A DNA stretch of 44,013 bases from Nocardioides albidus (GCF_006335005.1 NZ_VDMP01000013.1:1-44013); one strand, 5' to 3'. Counted from the first letter of the stretch, positions 26,601 to 36,687 are shown. Translations and numbers: made by a program. The notes: generated by a model not told the origin, from the letters alone.

Positions 26601-27863
26601 CTAGGAGGTCGGGACGTCCTCGGGAGCGGGCTCGCCCGTCGGCTCCGTCGCCGGAGGCTGGTCGGCGGGCAGTTGGTCGACCTGCGGCTCGGGCTGGGGC
26701 TCGGGGTCGGGCTCCTGCTGGGGCTCGGGCTGCGGCTCGGGCTGCAACTCGGGCTGCGGCTCGGGCTGGGGCTCCGGGGCGGGCTCGGGCTGCGGCTCCG
26801 GGGCGGGCTCGGGCTGGGGGTCGGGCTCGGGCTGGGGGTCGGGCTCGGGCTCGGGCTGGGGCTCGGGCTGGGGCTCGGGTTGCGGAGGCGTGGCCGCCGG
26901 CACCCCGGTCGCCGGGACCTCGGCCGTCGGGACCGGAGCCGCCGCGACGAAGTCGAACGCCGCCCCGGCCCGGACCAGCGCCTCCTCCACACCGGTGCAC
27001 CCGCACGCCGGCGGCGGGGAGACGGGCAGGCCGAGGGTTCCGACGAGCGCGGACATCGTGACGGTCTCGGCGTGGTAGTCCTCCACCAGGCGCCGTACCG
27101 TCCGCGCGAAGTGCGGCGTCGCGTCGTAGGAGCGCAACACCTTGCGCAGTGCCTTGGGGCGCGCGAGGTCCTTGCCGCTGGCGCAGAGCAGGACCGCCGC
27201 GCCGAGTGTGGCGTCGTCGAGGTCCTGGACGTCGCGCACGCCGTCCGCGTCGGCGTCGACCGCGACGCGGGACCAGGTCTCGGGCAGTAGTGCCATCGGG
27301 CCCACCGGAGCGTCCCAGCGCGGGTTGCCGTCGATCGCACCGCCGTCGGTGTCCGAGAACTCACTGCGTCCGGCGCGGCCGTTGAGGGGACGGCTGACGA
27401 GCGCGGGCTGCACCCGGCCCTCGATCGTGACCTCGTGCCGGAGATCTGCGCCCTGGCCGTGGTTGGTCGCGAGTCGGCCGATCGCCGCGAGGACCATCCA
27501 GTCGAGGTTGCAGGGCGCGGCGGTGTTGATCACCGTCGCCGCCCGCTGGTACGCCGCCACGGCCGCGACCGGCGCGTCGGCCAGCCGCTCCACCTCCACG
27601 CCCGTGGTCGCGACATTGCGCACCACCACGGCCGGGGCCGCCGCGAAGCCCTGCTCGGCGGCGACCGGCGGCGCGGCCACGGCCGGCGGTGCCGGGCTCT
27701 CCGGAGCCGTCACGGCCGTCGTGCGACCGGTCTCCGGGGAGGATGTCGGGCGCCGACCGACGACGCCGGTCGTGGTCAGGACGACGGCGATGGCCGCAAG
27801 CACCGAGATGATGGTGACGACCCGCCGGACACGACGCCCGGCAGGTCCGGCGGCGACCCCCAT
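26601..27863 (-). CDS. Membrane-anchored or secreted lytic-transglycosylase-like protein lacking catalytic Glu, with Pro-Glu repeat tail
   Basis: 420 residues. A hydrophobic segment (about 15-38; [22 protein letters not shown]) anchors or exports it. Residues about 85-300 resemble the actinobacterial MltB-like transglycosylase fold: [53 protein letters not shown]. In active relatives the first motif ends IGRVESNHG with catalytic Glu; here it reads IGRLATNHG, with Ala132 at the Glu position. The protein is therefore probably not catalytic but may still bind peptidoglycan. The C-terminus (about 327-395) is a Pro-Glu/Gln repeat suited to spanning the wall. The start at 27863 has AGGTGG upstream. 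It is divergent from tdk. Confidence 0.82.
   Translation of the reverse strand: MGVAAGPAGRRVRRVVTIISVLAAIAVVLTTTGVVGRRPTSSPETGRTTAVTAPESPAPPAVAAPPVAAEQGFAAAPAVVVRNVATTGVEVERLADAPVAAVAAYQRAATVINTAAPCNLDWMVLAAIGRLATNHGQGADLRHEVTIEGRVQPALVSRPLNGRAGRSEFSDTDGGAIDGNPRWDAPVGPMALLPETWSRVAVDADADGVRDVQDLDDATLGAAVLLCASGKDLARPKALRKVLRSYDATPHFARTVRRLVEDYHAETVTMSALVGTLGLPVSPPPACGCTGVEEALVRAGAAFDFVAAAPVPTAEVPATGVPAATPPQPEPQPEPQPEPEPDPQPEPDPQPEPAPEPQPEPAPEPQPEPQPELQPEPQPEPQQEPDPEPQPEPQVDQLPADQPPATEPTGEPAPEDVPTS
26680..26885. repeat. Degenerate hexanucleotide repeat coding the Pro-Glu tail
   Basis: About 200 bp of imperfect GGGCTC/GGGCTG-type units (plus strand) encode the QPEP/EPDP repeat of the transglycosylase-like protein. 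The plus strand carries many GGG and GGGG runs and could form G-quadruplexes; length change by slippage is likely among strains. Confidence 0.85.
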
Positions 27864-27990
27864 GGTCCACCTGCTTCCTGGTCTGGGACGTCCAGTGTTG
27901 AACCGAATCGGCCGTCGCGCAGGGGAATCCAGAAGTCTTTTCCAACGCGCCGCCCGAAGGCCGCCGAGGATGGGGTGAGAGGATGCCCCG

Positions 27991-28668
27991 GTGGCCGAGT
28001 TGATCTTCCGCACCGGGACGATGGACGCCGGGAAGTCGACGCTGGCACTGCAGACCAACCACAACCACGCTACCCGGGGGCGCCGCGGCCGGCTGTTCAC
28101 CAGCCACGACCGTGCGGGTACCGCGATGGTGTCCTCGCGCCTGGGCCTGGTCGCCGAGGCCGAGGAGGTCGCCCCCGACTTCGACTTCTGGCGCTACACC
28201 GTCGACGCGCTCACCCGCGGCGCCCGGATCGACTACCTGATCTGCGACGAGGCACAGTTCTACACCTCCGAGCAGATCGACCAGCTGGCCAAGGTCGTCG
28301 ACGAGCTCCAGATCGACGTGTTCTGCTTCGGCATCCTCACCGACTTCCGCACGCGCCTGTTCCCTGGCTCGGCCCGGCTGGTCGAGCTCGCCGACCGCAC
28401 CGAGGTGCTCCAGGTCGAGGCCCTGTGCTGGTGCGGCAAGCGCGCCACCCACAACGCCCGCACCGAGGACGGCGTGATGGTGACCGAGGGCGAGGTGATC
28501 GTCGTCGGCGACGTCGACCCCGCCGACCACCCGCCCGCCCGGATCGACGAGATGGCCGAGGTCGACGTCGCCTACGAGGTGCTGTGCCGCCAGCACCACC
28601 GCCGCGGCATGACGGCGGCCCGGGCGCGGGCCGTCAGCCTGTCACCCGAGCCGCTGCCGTTCGTCTGA
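27991..28668 (+). CDS. tdk: Thymidine kinase (TK1-like, type II)
   Basis: 225 residues. Walker A is GTMDAGKST (9-17), the Walker B-like segment is CDEAQFY (D86-E87), and zinc ligands lie in [13 protein letters not shown] and VLCRQHH. It phosphorylates thymidine to dTMP for pyrimidine salvage. The GTG start at 27991 has GAGAGGA 7 nt upstream. The gene runs divergently from the transglycosylase-like gene (127-bp gap) and its stop abuts the stop of the convergent secreted-protein gene. The length is slightly above E. coli Tdk (205). Confidence 0.95.
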   Translation: MAELIFRTGTMDAGKSTLALQTNHNHATRGRRGRLFTSHDRAGTAMVSSRLGLVAEAEEVAPDFDFWRYTVDALTRGARIDYLICDEAQFYTSEQIDQLAKVVDELQIDVFCFGILTDFRTRLFPGSARLVELADRTEVLQVEALCWCGKRATHNARTEDGVMVTEGEVIVVGDVDPADHPPARIDEMAEVDVAYEVLCRQHHRRGMTAARARAVSLSPEPLPFV

Positions 28669-29490
28669 TCAGCAGGGGCTGTACGAGCGCGAGAGCGTCT
28701 TCTTCTTGCCGCTCTCGAACTTGATCTGCACCATCAGCTGCGTGGTCGCGGAGGGGATCCCGGTCACGACGTAGGGCTGACCCTTCTTCGCCTTCTTCGC
28801 GACCTTGGCCAGCTTGTTGCCCTTGAGCTTCTTCAGCGTGGCGCCGTTGGCCTTGATCTTGACCCACTTCACGTCATCGACCCTTTTGGCGAGCTTCTTC
28901 GTGAAGGTGACCGGACTCGCGTGCATGGCGCAGTCGATCTGAGGGCTGAGACCGGTGTACTTGCTGCCGTTGCCGACCGCAGGCGCCGCCGACGACGCGG
29001 TTCCAGGCTGAAGGACCGAGACCTTCCAGGCGACAGGGACCTCGAACGACATGATCTCGATCCGGACCTTGTCACCGGCAGCGAAGACGACGTTGTCGAG
29101 GTCGAGGACTCCGGCATCGACCTCGGCGACCTCGGCCGTGTCGGCGTCGGTCGGGTAGTCGGCGGCTACGCAGGTGCCGTTGCGGTAGGCGTAGATCGCG
29201 AAAGGCTCCACCGTGGACATGCCTTCGGCGGAGCCCGTGAGGACGATCCGGCGTGGCCCAGTGGTCTGCGAGGTGTACTCCACCACGTCGAACGGCACCG
29301 GAGTCAGAGTGGGGTCGCCGGCCGGGTCGCACTGGTCAGAAGCGACGATCGGCTCGGTGAAGATCTTGGCGGGCTCGGAGCCGTCGATCGTGCCCGAGAA
29401 GGACTCGTCGGCGTGGGCAGCCGGGACGCCGACGGTGAGCGGGAGCAGGACGGCAGCGCCGAGGGCTGCCACGAAGTGGAGGGTCTTCAT
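28669..29490 (-). CDS. Secreted protein of unknown function with Lys-rich C-terminus
   Basis: 273 residues. A signal peptide with probable cleavage after PAAHA (about residue 27) precedes a beta-rich region (about 30-170) with two cysteines, then a segment rich in lysine (NKLAKVAKKAKKGQ) and a C-terminal strand ending in Cys. There are four to five cysteines in all, suggesting disulfides. The C-terminal part resembles short Ig-like or PKD-like add-on domains of secreted actinobacterial proteins, but I do not recognise a family. The ATG has no obvious ribosome site. The 126-bp region upstream (29491-29616) shows nothing specific. Confidence 0.75.
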   Translation of the reverse strand: MKTLHFVAALGAAVLLPLTVGVPAAHADESFSGTIDGSEPAKIFTEPIVASDQCDPAGDPTLTPVPFDVVEYTSQTTGPRRIVLTGSAEGMSTVEPFAIYAYRNGTCVAADYPTDADTAEVAEVDAGVLDLDNVVFAAGDKVRIEIMSFEVPVAWKVSVLQPGTASSAAPAVGNGSKYTGLSPQIDCAMHASPVTFTKKLAKRVDDVKWVKIKANGATLKKLKGNKLAKVAKKAKKGQPYVVTGIPSATTQLMVQIKFESGKKKTLSRSYSPC

Positions 29491-29616
29491 GGCAGCGACG
29501 CTAAGGCCTGGGGCGCACCCTGTCAGTTGTTTCGCCGAACGGTCTCATCAGCCCTGTTGGGCGGGTGCCCGAGCCTTTCACCAGCAATGACGCACCCACG
29601 GTTGCGGTAGGTCCGG

Positions 29617-30783
29617 TCAGTCCACGAGCACCGGGATCAGCATCTCGTCCGGCGTGAGCGAGCCGTGCATGCCGATCAGCTTGTTCTCGTAGGGGAAGCC
29701 GTCGGTGGACAGCACCGCGAAGTCGCCCCGGCAGGCGACGACGATGTCGCCGATGCGCGGCAGCACGGACGGGTCCACGGCGCCGAACCAGCCGCGGCCG
29801 ATCGCCTCGGAGCGGGTCAGCACCTCGGCCCGCTCGCCCAGGCGCTCGCGCCAGGTGGCGACGACGTCCGGCACCGCGCCGCCCCGGCAGTAGAGGTGGC
29901 GGAAGCGCGCCTCGCCGCCGACGAGGGCCACGCCGGCGCGCAGGTCGTCGTCGGCGGACACGTCGAGCCGGGTCTCGGCCGGCACGTCGACCATGCCGTG
30001 GTCGGCGACCACGACGAGCCGGCGGTCGGGCGGCAGCGCCTCGCGCAGCTGCTCGGCCTCGTGGTCGATCATGGCGAGCTGCTGGAGCCACTGGCTCGAC
30101 GCGACGCCCCAGCGGTGGCCGGTCCAGTCGAGGTCGCCGTCGTAGACGTAGGTCAGCGTGGGCTGCCGCGGCGCCGGCGCGGACGCGGCGACCACGGCGG
30201 CGATCCGCTCACCGACGCGGTCGACGCCGATGTAGTCCGCGCCGCGATGGGCGGCGACCGTGAGCCCGCTGCCGTCGAACTCCCTCTTGTTGACCACCGA
30301 GACCCGGACGCCCGCGGCCTGCAACGACGAGAACGCCGTCTGGTGCGGCTGCCACTGGACGGGGTCGACGTCGCGGTCCCAGATCAGCGCGTTGAGCAGG
30401 TCGCCGGTGCCGGGGACGCGGGTGGTGAACCCGATCAGCCCGTGGGCGCCCGGCGTGAGTCCGGTCCCGAGCGAGGTGAGCGAGGTCGAGGTCGTCGACG
30501 GCACGCCGGCCGTGGCGTGCTCGGAGGCCACCAGGAGGGAGGAGAGGTACGGCGCCGCGTGGGCGTACCTCTCCAGCAGCCGGGCGCCGAGACCGTCGAT
30601 GAGGAAGACGACGTACGCCGACGCGCCGGGCAGGACCAGCCCTGTCGGAGCCGGACCGAGCGGGCTGCCGAGAGCGTGGGCGGCGGCGGGGACGATGTCG
30701 CCGAGCGAGCGGACGCCGTACGCCGGCTCGCAGAACGCGGCGATCCCCTCCGCAGCCACCTCTGGGGCCACCCGCGAGGTCAC
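29617..30783 (-). CDS. Alkaline-phosphatase-superfamily phosphodiesterase / nucleotide pyrophosphatase
   Basis: 388 residues. The metal and nucleophile pattern of the nucleotide pyrophosphatase branch is visible: VFLIDGLGARLL (metal Asp), GVPSTTSTSLTSLGTG (Thr nucleophile), YVYDGDLDWTGHRWG (Asp and His), VADHGMVD and IGMHGSLT (His). Such enzymes cleave phosphodiester or pyrophosphate bonds. No signal peptide is seen. The GTG at 30783 follows the stop of the DUF5998 gene by 4 nt, so the two are coupled; longer frames would run into that gene. It is the third gene of the acetyltransferase-DUF5998-phosphodiesterase run. Substrate unknown. Confidence 0.9.
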   Translation of the reverse strand: MTSRVAPEVAAEGIAAFCEPAYGVRSLGDIVPAAAHALGSPLGPAPTGLVLPGASAYVVFLIDGLGARLLERYAHAAPYLSSLLVASEHATAGVPSTTSTSLTSLGTGLTPGAHGLIGFTTRVPGTGDLLNALIWDRDVDPVQWQPHQTAFSSLQAAGVRVSVVNKREFDGSGLTVAAHRGADYIGVDRVGERIAAVVAASAPAPRQPTLTYVYDGDLDWTGHRWGVASSQWLQQLAMIDHEAEQLREALPPDRRLVVVADHGMVDVPAETRLDVSADDDLRAGVALVGGEARFRHLYCRGGAVPDVVATWRERLGERAEVLTRSEAIGRGWFGAVDPSVLPRIGDIVVACRGDFAVLSTDGFPYENKLIGMHGSLTPDEMLIPVLVD

Positions 30784-30787
30784 GGCC

Positions 30788-31357
30788 TCAGCCCCGGGTG
30801 AGCGAGGACAGCGAGGCGGCGAAGGACAGCAGCCCGCCGACCGCGTCGCCGCCGTCGGCCGCGGCCGAGACGCGCAGCGAGAAGTCGTCGGAGGACAGGG
30901 TCCCGGTGTAGCCGTGGTCGGCCTCGCACTGCGGGTCGGCGCAGTCGGCCGGCTCGAGGTCGACCCGGTTGACGGCACCCCAGCCGATGGTGAGGACGGC
31001 CTCGGCGGGCGGGCGGGGGCCGGCCGTCGGGTTGGTCGTCATCCGGGTCACGACCACGGAGGCGACCGAGCGCAGGCTGACCGCCTCCGTCGAGGTGGAG
31101 GTGTAGGGCTCCGGAAGCAGGTCGTCGCCCGCGTGCTCGTCGGTGTGGGCGAGGATCAGCCGCGACGGCGTCAGCACGATCACCGTCTGGTGGCGGCGCA
31201 CCTCGTCGCGCTCGAACGTCGGCTCGTGGTGGACGTAGTACGACACGACGGCCTCCCCCGCGAGCGCGTCGGCGACCGCGTCGGCGACGACCTCCGGGTA
31301 GTAGCCGGTGCGGTTGATCGCAGCGCTCAGCTCGACGCTCCGGTCCCGGTCAGTCAT
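30788..31357 (-). CDS. DUF5998-family protein
   Basis: 189 residues, a soluble protein found mostly in actinobacteria. Visible features are an alpha/beta N-terminus (RTGYYPEVVADAVADALAGE), HHEPTFERDEVRRHQTVIVLTPSRLILAHTDEH, a central strand-rich part and a DCADPQCEADHGYTG segment with two cysteines and a histidine that could bind metal. The ATG at 31357 has GAGGA 7 nt upstream. It lies 54 bp after the acetyltransferase gene and 4 nt before the phosphodiesterase gene. A function is not known to me. Confidence 0.85.
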   Translation of the reverse strand: MTDRDRSVELSAAINRTGYYPEVVADAVADALAGEAVVSYYVHHEPTFERDEVRRHQTVIVLTPSRLILAHTDEHAGDDLLPEPYTSTSTEAVSLRSVASVVVTRMTTNPTAGPRPPAEAVLTIGWGAVNRVDLEPADCADPQCEADHGYTGTLSSDDFSLRVSAAADGGDAVGGLLSFAASLSSLTRG

Positions 31358-31411
31358 GGTCGCATCCTCGCACGACGGCACCGCCGGCCCGCGCGCCACC
31401 TGCCCCCGGAG

Positions 31412-34135
31412 CTACTCCGGGATCGTGGCGGCGAGGTCGGGCATCCGGCGCACCAGGGAGTCCGGTCGCGGGTCCTTGACCGCCGCGACCCGGGCCGACG
31501 CGGTGAGGACCGACGCCGCGTCCACGCCGGCGAGGACCAGCGACAGCTCGAGGGAGCTGACCTGGGGCAGATCGTTCTGGAGCGCCGCCACCCGGGTGAT
31601 CAGGTCCTCGATCGCGCCGACGTCGACCGGGTCGGCGCCGCGATAGCCGAACAGGAGCGGGGAGCTCTTCACCTCGCGCACCATCGCGGACACGTCGTTC
31701 GCGCTCAGCGGCGGGATCCGGTAGGCCCAGTCCCCCAGCAGCTCGATGACGGGCCCGGAGATCCCGAAGGACACGACCGGCCCGAACAGCGGGTCCTCGA
31801 AGGAGCGCACCGCGATGGGTACGCCGGTCGGCGCGTTGCGTTGCACGACGAACCGCCCGACACCGGGGTCGATCAGGCCGGCCAGGTAGTCCCAGGCCTC
31901 CCTCATCTCCTGGGCGTCGGCGATGTTGCGCCACACGTGGATCTGGTCGGGCCGTTCGCGCACCGACGACAGGGTCGACTTGAGCACCACGTCCCAGCCG
32001 AGCAGCTCGCCCGCCGCCACCGCCTCCTCGACGCCGGTGACCTGCTCCGCGGGCCACAGCTCGATGCCGTAGGCACGCAGCAGCGCGGTCACCTGGTCCC
32101 GGTCGAGCTCGACCTCACGGTCGTTCGCGACCACCTCGGGATCGGCGAGGACCCGGTCGGCCAGGCGCCGGGCGCTGCGCGTGTCGACCTCGCCCGGGTC
32201 GGCGGCCGGACCCTCGGGCGCGTGCAGCCACACGGCGTACTCCACGACCCGGGCCAGGGCGCGCACCGCCGCCTCCACGGCCGGGTACGACGGCACCGAG
32301 CCGCGTCCCGCCGAGGAGCCCGCGACGTCGGGGACGCGCAGCAGCTCGGGGATGCCCTCCGCGCCGAGGAACGAGGAGACCAGCGGCTTGTCGGACTGCT
32401 CCCCGACCGCGGCGAGGACGTTGGCGACCTCCTCGCCGGACACGTCGAGCGGCGGGATGTAGACCGCGATCACCGAGTCGATGTCGGGATCGTCGATCGC
32501 GTCGTCGAGGGCGTCTTCGAAGTCCTCGGCCGTGGCGTCGGCGCCGAGCGCGACCGAGCGGTTGACGACGAGACCGACGGCGGACGCCGCGTCGGCGGCG
32601 AGCAGGCCGAGGGCGTCGGAGTTGCCCACGATGGCGACCCGGCGCCCGCGCGGGAGCGGCTGGTGGGCGAGCAGCTGGGCGACGTCGAACATGTCGTCGA
32701 GGGTGTCGACCTGGATCACGCCGGCCTGGCGGAACATCGCGTCCACCGCGGCCTGCGGGGCGCCGATCCGGCGGACCGTGTGCCCCATCGGCACGCCCTG
32801 GGTGGTGCGCCCGGACCGGACGGCGACGATGGGCTTGCGCTGGGAGACCCGGCGCGCGATGCGGGAGAACTTGCGCGGGTTTCCGATCGACTCGAGGTAC
32901 ATCATCACGACCTCGGTGGCGTCGTCCTCCTCCCAGTACTGCAGCAGGTCGTTGCCGGACACGTCGGCGCGGTTGCCGGCGCTGACGAAGGTCGAGATGC
33001 CCAGGCCGCGGTTCTTGACCTTCTCGAGGATGGCCGAGCCGAGGGCGCCGGACTGGCAGAAGAAGCCCGCACGACCGCGGGCCGGCATCACCGAGGACAG
33101 CGACGCGTTGACCTGGACCGCCGGCTCGGTGTTGATCACGCCGAGGCAGTTGGGGCCGATCAGCCGCAGGCCGTAGGACCGGCACAGCCCGGCCAGGTGG
33201 CGTTGCCGCCGGCGGCCCTCCTCGCCGGTCTCGGCGAAGCCCGAGGAGATGACGATCAGGCCGTGCACGCCCTTGTTGGCGCAGTCGAGGACCACCTCGG
33301 TGACCGCGTCGGCCGGGACGGCGACGATCGCGACGTCGACGTCGTCGGGGACCTCGTTGACGTTCTTGTACGCCGGGAAGCCCGACACCGCCGGCGCGCT
33401 CGGGTTGACGACATGGACCCGGCCGGTGAAGCCGCCGTTGACCAGGTTGCGCACCAGCACCTGGCCGATGGTGTCCTGGCGGCGGCTGGCGCCGATGATC
33501 GCGACCGAGCGCGGGTGGAAGAAGCGGTCGATCGACTCGGCCTCCGCGGCGTGCTCGCGGTCGCGCATCACGCCGATCGCCGTGTCGGTCGGGTCGATCG
33601 GGAACTCCAGGGTGATCACGCCGTCGTGGTAGCCGCTGACCACCTTGTAGCCCGCGTCGCGGAAGGTCTGGATCATCCGGGTGTTGTCCGGCAGCACCTC
33701 GGCGGTGAAGCGCTCGACGCCCCGCTCGCGACCGGCCTGCGCGAGGTGCTCGAGGAGGAGCTGCGCGATGCCGCGGCCCTGGTGCTCGTCCTCCACGAGG
33801 AAGGCGACCTCGGCCTCGTGCCTCTCCACGACGTCGTAGCGCCCCACGGCGATCATCCGCTCCTGGAGGATGAGCACGAGCGCCACGCGGTCGCGGTTGT
33901 CGACATGGGTGAAGCGGCGCACGTCGCGCTCGGAGAGCACCGGCATCGGGGAGAAGAAGCGGTAGTACTTCGACTCGTCGGAGACCCGCGCGTAGAACTC
34001 GACGAGCAGCTCGTCGTCCTCGGGGCGGATCGGCCGGATGTGCGCCGTACGACCGTCCCGCAGCAGGACGTCGCCCTCCCAGTGCGCCGGAGGCGCCTCG
34101 ATCTCTTCGGTGGGGGTCGGGTCGCCGGGGCTCAC
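31412..34135 (-). CDS. Pat-like protein acetyltransferase: GNAT domain fused to ADP-forming acyl-CoA synthetase domains
   Basis: 907 residues. An N-terminal GNAT domain (about 20-180, acetyl-CoA loop HQGRGIAQLLL) is followed by a CoA-binding domain (about 215-310), a succinyl-CoA-ligase-like domain (about 320-480) and an ATP-grasp domain (about 650-900). Proteins of this make-up acetylate lysines, for example on acetyl-CoA synthetase. The GNAT-first order is the one seen in Streptomyces PatA-type enzymes; E. coli PatZ is the reverse. His452 in PMGHTVRR lies where ADP-forming synthetases carry the phosphorylated His, but the surrounding SHTGA context is altered, so synthetase activity is doubtful. 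The GTG at 34135 has TAGATT 6 nt upstream, so it is probably leaderless. Confidence 0.92.
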   Translation of the reverse strand: MSPGDPTPTEEIEAPPAHWEGDVLLRDGRTAHIRPIRPEDDELLVEFYARVSDESKYYRFFSPMPVLSERDVRRFTHVDNRDRVALVLILQERMIAVGRYDVVERHEAEVAFLVEDEHQGRGIAQLLLEHLAQAGRERGVERFTAEVLPDNTRMIQTFRDAGYKVVSGYHDGVITLEFPIDPTDTAIGVMRDREHAAEAESIDRFFHPRSVAIIGASRRQDTIGQVLVRNLVNGGFTGRVHVVNPSAPAVSGFPAYKNVNEVPDDVDVAIVAVPADAVTEVVLDCANKGVHGLIVISSGFAETGEEGRRRQRHLAGLCRSYGLRLIGPNCLGVINTEPAVQVNASLSSVMPARGRAGFFCQSGALGSAILEKVKNRGLGISTFVSAGNRADVSGNDLLQYWEEDDATEVVMMYLESIGNPRKFSRIARRVSQRKPIVAVRSGRTTQGVPMGHTVRRIGAPQAAVDAMFRQAGVIQVDTLDDMFDVAQLLAHQPLPRGRRVAIVGNSDALGLLAADAASAVGLVVNRSVALGADATAEDFEDALDDAIDDPDIDSVIAVYIPPLDVSGEEVANVLAAVGEQSDKPLVSSFLGAEGIPELLRVPDVAGSSAGRGSVPSYPAVEAAVRALARVVEYAVWLHAPEGPAADPGEVDTRSARRLADRVLADPEVVANDREVELDRDQVTALLRAYGIELWPAEQVTGVEEAVAAGELLGWDVVLKSTLSSVRERPDQIHVWRNIADAQEMREAWDYLAGLIDPGVGRFVVQRNAPTGVPIAVRSFEDPLFGPVVSFGISGPVIELLGDWAYRIPPLSANDVSAMVREVKSSPLLFGYRGADPVDVGAIEDLITRVAALQNDLPQVSSLELSLVLAGVDAASVLTASARVAAVKDPRPDSLVRRMPDLAATIPE

Positions 34136-34141
34136 GAGAGA

Positions 34142-34147
34142 AATCTA
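34142..34147 (-). promoter_or_regulatory. -10 box for leaderless acetyltransferase gene
   Basis: TAGATT on the minus strand lies 6 nt before the GTG at 34135. It sits in the 70-bp divergent gap with parC; no good -35 was found. Confidence 0.5.
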
Positions 34148-34205
34148 TCTGGTCGCCCGCGAGCCCCCGGTGGGCTTGTCGGACGCAACCGAGCGAATGG
34201 GCCCC

Positions 34206-36683
34206 ATGGCACGGCGTAGCAAGCAGGAACCCCTCCCGGAGGACTTCGAGGAGCACATCCTCGACACCGACATCCGCGACGAGATGCAGTCGTCGTTCCT
34301 CGAGTACGCCTACTCCGTCATCTACTCCCGGGCGCTGCCCGACGCTCGTGACGGGCTCAAGCCGGTGCAGCGCCGGATCCTCTACACGATGAACGACATG
34401 GGCCTGCGGCCCGACCGCGGCCACTCCAAGTGCGCGCGCATCGTCGGTGAGGTCATGGGTCGTCTCCACCCGCACGGCGACGGAGCGATCTACGACGCCC
34501 TGGTCCGCACCGCGCAGCCGTGGGCGCTGCGGCTGCCGATGGTCGACGGGCACGGCAACTTCGGCTCCCCCGGCGGCGAGGACCCGCCGGCGGCCATGCG
34601 CTACACCGAGGCGCGGATGGCGCCGCCCGCGGTCGCGATGACCGAGTCGATCGACGAGGACACCGTCGACTTCAAGCCCAACTACGACAGCCGCGAGTAC
34701 GAGCCCACCGTGCTGCCCTCGGCGATCCCCAACCTGGTCGTCAACGGTACGACGGGCATCGCGGTCGGCATGGCCACCAACATGGCGCCGCACAACCTGG
34801 TCGAGGTGGTGCAGGCGCTGCGCCACCTGATCCAGCACCCCAACACCGACATCGACGGCCTGATGAGGTTCATCCCGGGCCCGGACCTGCCCACCGGGGG
34901 CAAGATCGTCGGGCTCGACGGCATCCGCGACGCCTACGAGACCGGGCGCGGGGTCTTCAAGATGCGCGCCACGGCGCGGGTGGAGACCATCGGGCGGCGC
35001 AAGGGCATCGTGGTCACCGAGCTGCCCTACAACATCGGCACCGAGAAGGTCGTCGAGCGGATCAAGGTGCTCGTCCAGTCGAAGAAGCTCCAGGGCATCT
35101 CCGACATCAAGGACCTCACCGACCGCCAGAACGGCCTGCGCCTGGTCATCGAGGTCAAGAACGGCTTCGTCCCCGAGGCGCTCCTCGAGCAGCTCTACAA
35201 GCTGACCCCCCTCGAGGACTCGTTCGGCATCAACAACGTCGCGCTCGTCGACGGCCAGCCCCGCACGATGGGCCTCAAGGAGATGCTCGAGGTCTTCTTG
35301 AAGCACCGCTACGAGGTCGTGCGCCGGCGCTCGGCGTTCCGCCGCGGCAAGAAGGCCGACCGGCTGCACCTCGTCGACGGCCTGCTCCTCGCGCTGCTCG
35401 ACATCGACGAGGTCATCCAGGTGATCCGCACCAGCGACGACTCGGCGGCCGCCAAGGAGCGGCTGATGACGGTCTTCGAGCTCTCGCAGGTCCAGGCGGA
35501 GTACATCCTCGAGATGCAGCTGCGCCGGCTCACCCGGTTCTCCCGCATCGAGCTGGAGAAGGAGCAGGAGCAGCTGCGGCGCGAGATCGAGGAGCTCGAC
35601 GCGATCCTCGGCGACGAGGCGCTGCTCAAGAAGGTCGTCTCCACCGAGCTCGCCGAGATCGCCAAGACGTTCGGCACCCCGCGCCGTACCGTCCTGCTCG
35701 AGTCGGCCGGCACCACCGCGGTCGCCGCGACCACACCGCTCGAGGTCGCCGACGACCCCTGCTTCGCGCTGCTGTCGTCGACCGGCCTGCTCGCGAGGAC
35801 CAGCAACGCCGACGAGATCGGCACCGGCGGCGACCGGGCCAACCACGACGTCGTCGTCTCGGCGGTGCGGACGACCGCGCGGGCCGACATCGGCGTGCTG
35901 ACCTCCGCGGGCCGGCTCATCCGGCTCGCCGTCCTCGACCTGCCGGCCATCCCGCCGTCGGCCAACGAGCCCAACCTCCAGGGCGGCCTGCCGCTGACCG
36001 AGGTGCTCGACCTGGCCCCCGGCGAGCGCGCGCTCGCGCTGACCACGCTCTCCACGGAGGGGCCCGGCCTGGCGCTCGGCACGAGGCAGGGTGTGGTGAA
36101 GCGGGTCAACCCGGAGGTGCTCGGCAGGGACGAGTGGGAGGTCATCGGCCTCAAGGAGGGTGACGAGGTCGTGGGGGCCGTCGAGCTGCGCACCGGCCAG
36201 GAGGAGCTCTGCTTCGTCACCTCCGACGCCCAGCTGCTCCACTACCCCGCTGACGGGGTGCGCCCCCAGGGACGCTCGGGCGGCGGCATGGCCGGGGTCC
36301 GGCTGGCCGACGGCGAGCGGGTGGTCTGGTTCGGCGTCCTCGACCTCAACTCCCCCGGCGGCGTGGTCCTCGTGACGTCGTCGGGATCCTCGACAGCGCT
36401 GCCCGGCACCGAGCCCGGCTCGGTCAAGGTCACCGACTTCTGGGAGTACCCCGCCAAGGGGCGGGCCACCGGCGGCGTCCGCTGCCACCGCTTCCTCAAG
36501 GGCGAGGACACCCTCGTGTTCGCCTGGGCCGGCCCGGCCCCGGCGCGCGCGGCCGCCGCGAGCGGAGCCCCCGTCGACCTGCCGGAGGCCAACGGCCGCC
36601 GCGACGGATCCGGTACGCCCGGCAGCCAGCCGCTCGCCGCGGCGGCGGGCCCGCTGCTGGTCACCCTCGGTGTGTCAGGGTGA
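34206..36683 (+). CDS. parC: DNA topoisomerase IV subunit A
   Basis: 825 residues. The breakage-reunion domain has the active-site Tyr133 in AMRYTEARM, the HPHGDG region (90-93), [14 protein letters not shown] and a coiled-coil tower. The C-terminal beta-pinwheel lacks the canonical QRRGGRG GyrA box and has only [12 protein letters not shown], which favours ParC over GyrA, as does parE 4.5 kb away. Topoisomerase IV decatenates daughter chromosomes. Gly93 occupies the position of E. coli GyrA Ser83; the acidic residue is kept (D97). The start is either 34206 (preferred) or the in-frame ATG at 34197; neither has a strong ribosome site. The lipoprotein gene begins 4 nt after the stop. Confidence 0.95.
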   Translation: MARRSKQEPLPEDFEEHILDTDIRDEMQSSFLEYAYSVIYSRALPDARDGLKPVQRRILYTMNDMGLRPDRGHSKCARIVGEVMGRLHPHGDGAIYDALVRTAQPWALRLPMVDGHGNFGSPGGEDPPAAMRYTEARMAPPAVAMTESIDEDTVDFKPNYDSREYEPTVLPSAIPNLVVNGTTGIAVGMATNMAPHNLVEVVQALRHLIQHPNTDIDGLMRFIPGPDLPTGGKIVGLDGIRDAYETGRGVFKMRATARVETIGRRKGIVVTELPYNIGTEKVVERIKVLVQSKKLQGISDIKDLTDRQNGLRLVIEVKNGFVPEALLEQLYKLTPLEDSFGINNVALVDGQPRTMGLKEMLEVFLKHRYEVVRRRSAFRRGKKADRLHLVDGLLLALLDIDEVIQVIRTSDDSAAAKERLMTVFELSQVQAEYILEMQLRRLTRFSRIELEKEQEQLRREIEELDAILGDEALLKKVVSTELAEIAKTFGTPRRTVLLESAGTTAVAATTPLEVADDPCFALLSSTGLLARTSNADEIGTGGDRANHDVVVSAVRTTARADIGVLTSAGRLIRLAVLDLPAIPPSANEPNLQGGLPLTEVLDLAPGERALALTTLSTEGPGLALGTRQGVVKRVNPEVLGRDEWEVIGLKEGDEVVGAVELRTGQEELCFVTSDAQLLHYPADGVRPQGRSGGGMAGVRLADGERVVWFGVLDLNSPGGVVLVTSSGSSTALPGTEPGSVKVTDFWEYPAKGRATGGVRCHRFLKGEDTLVFAWAGPAPARAAAASGAPVDLPEANGRRDGSGTPGSQPLAAAAGPLLVTLGVSG

Positions 36684-36687
36684 GCGC

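Noticed and set aside
32115..36488. Minus-strand open frame of over 1,400 codons spanning parC and the acetyltransferase gene
   Set aside because: It crosses two genuine genes in other frames and has shadow composition with no domain signal.
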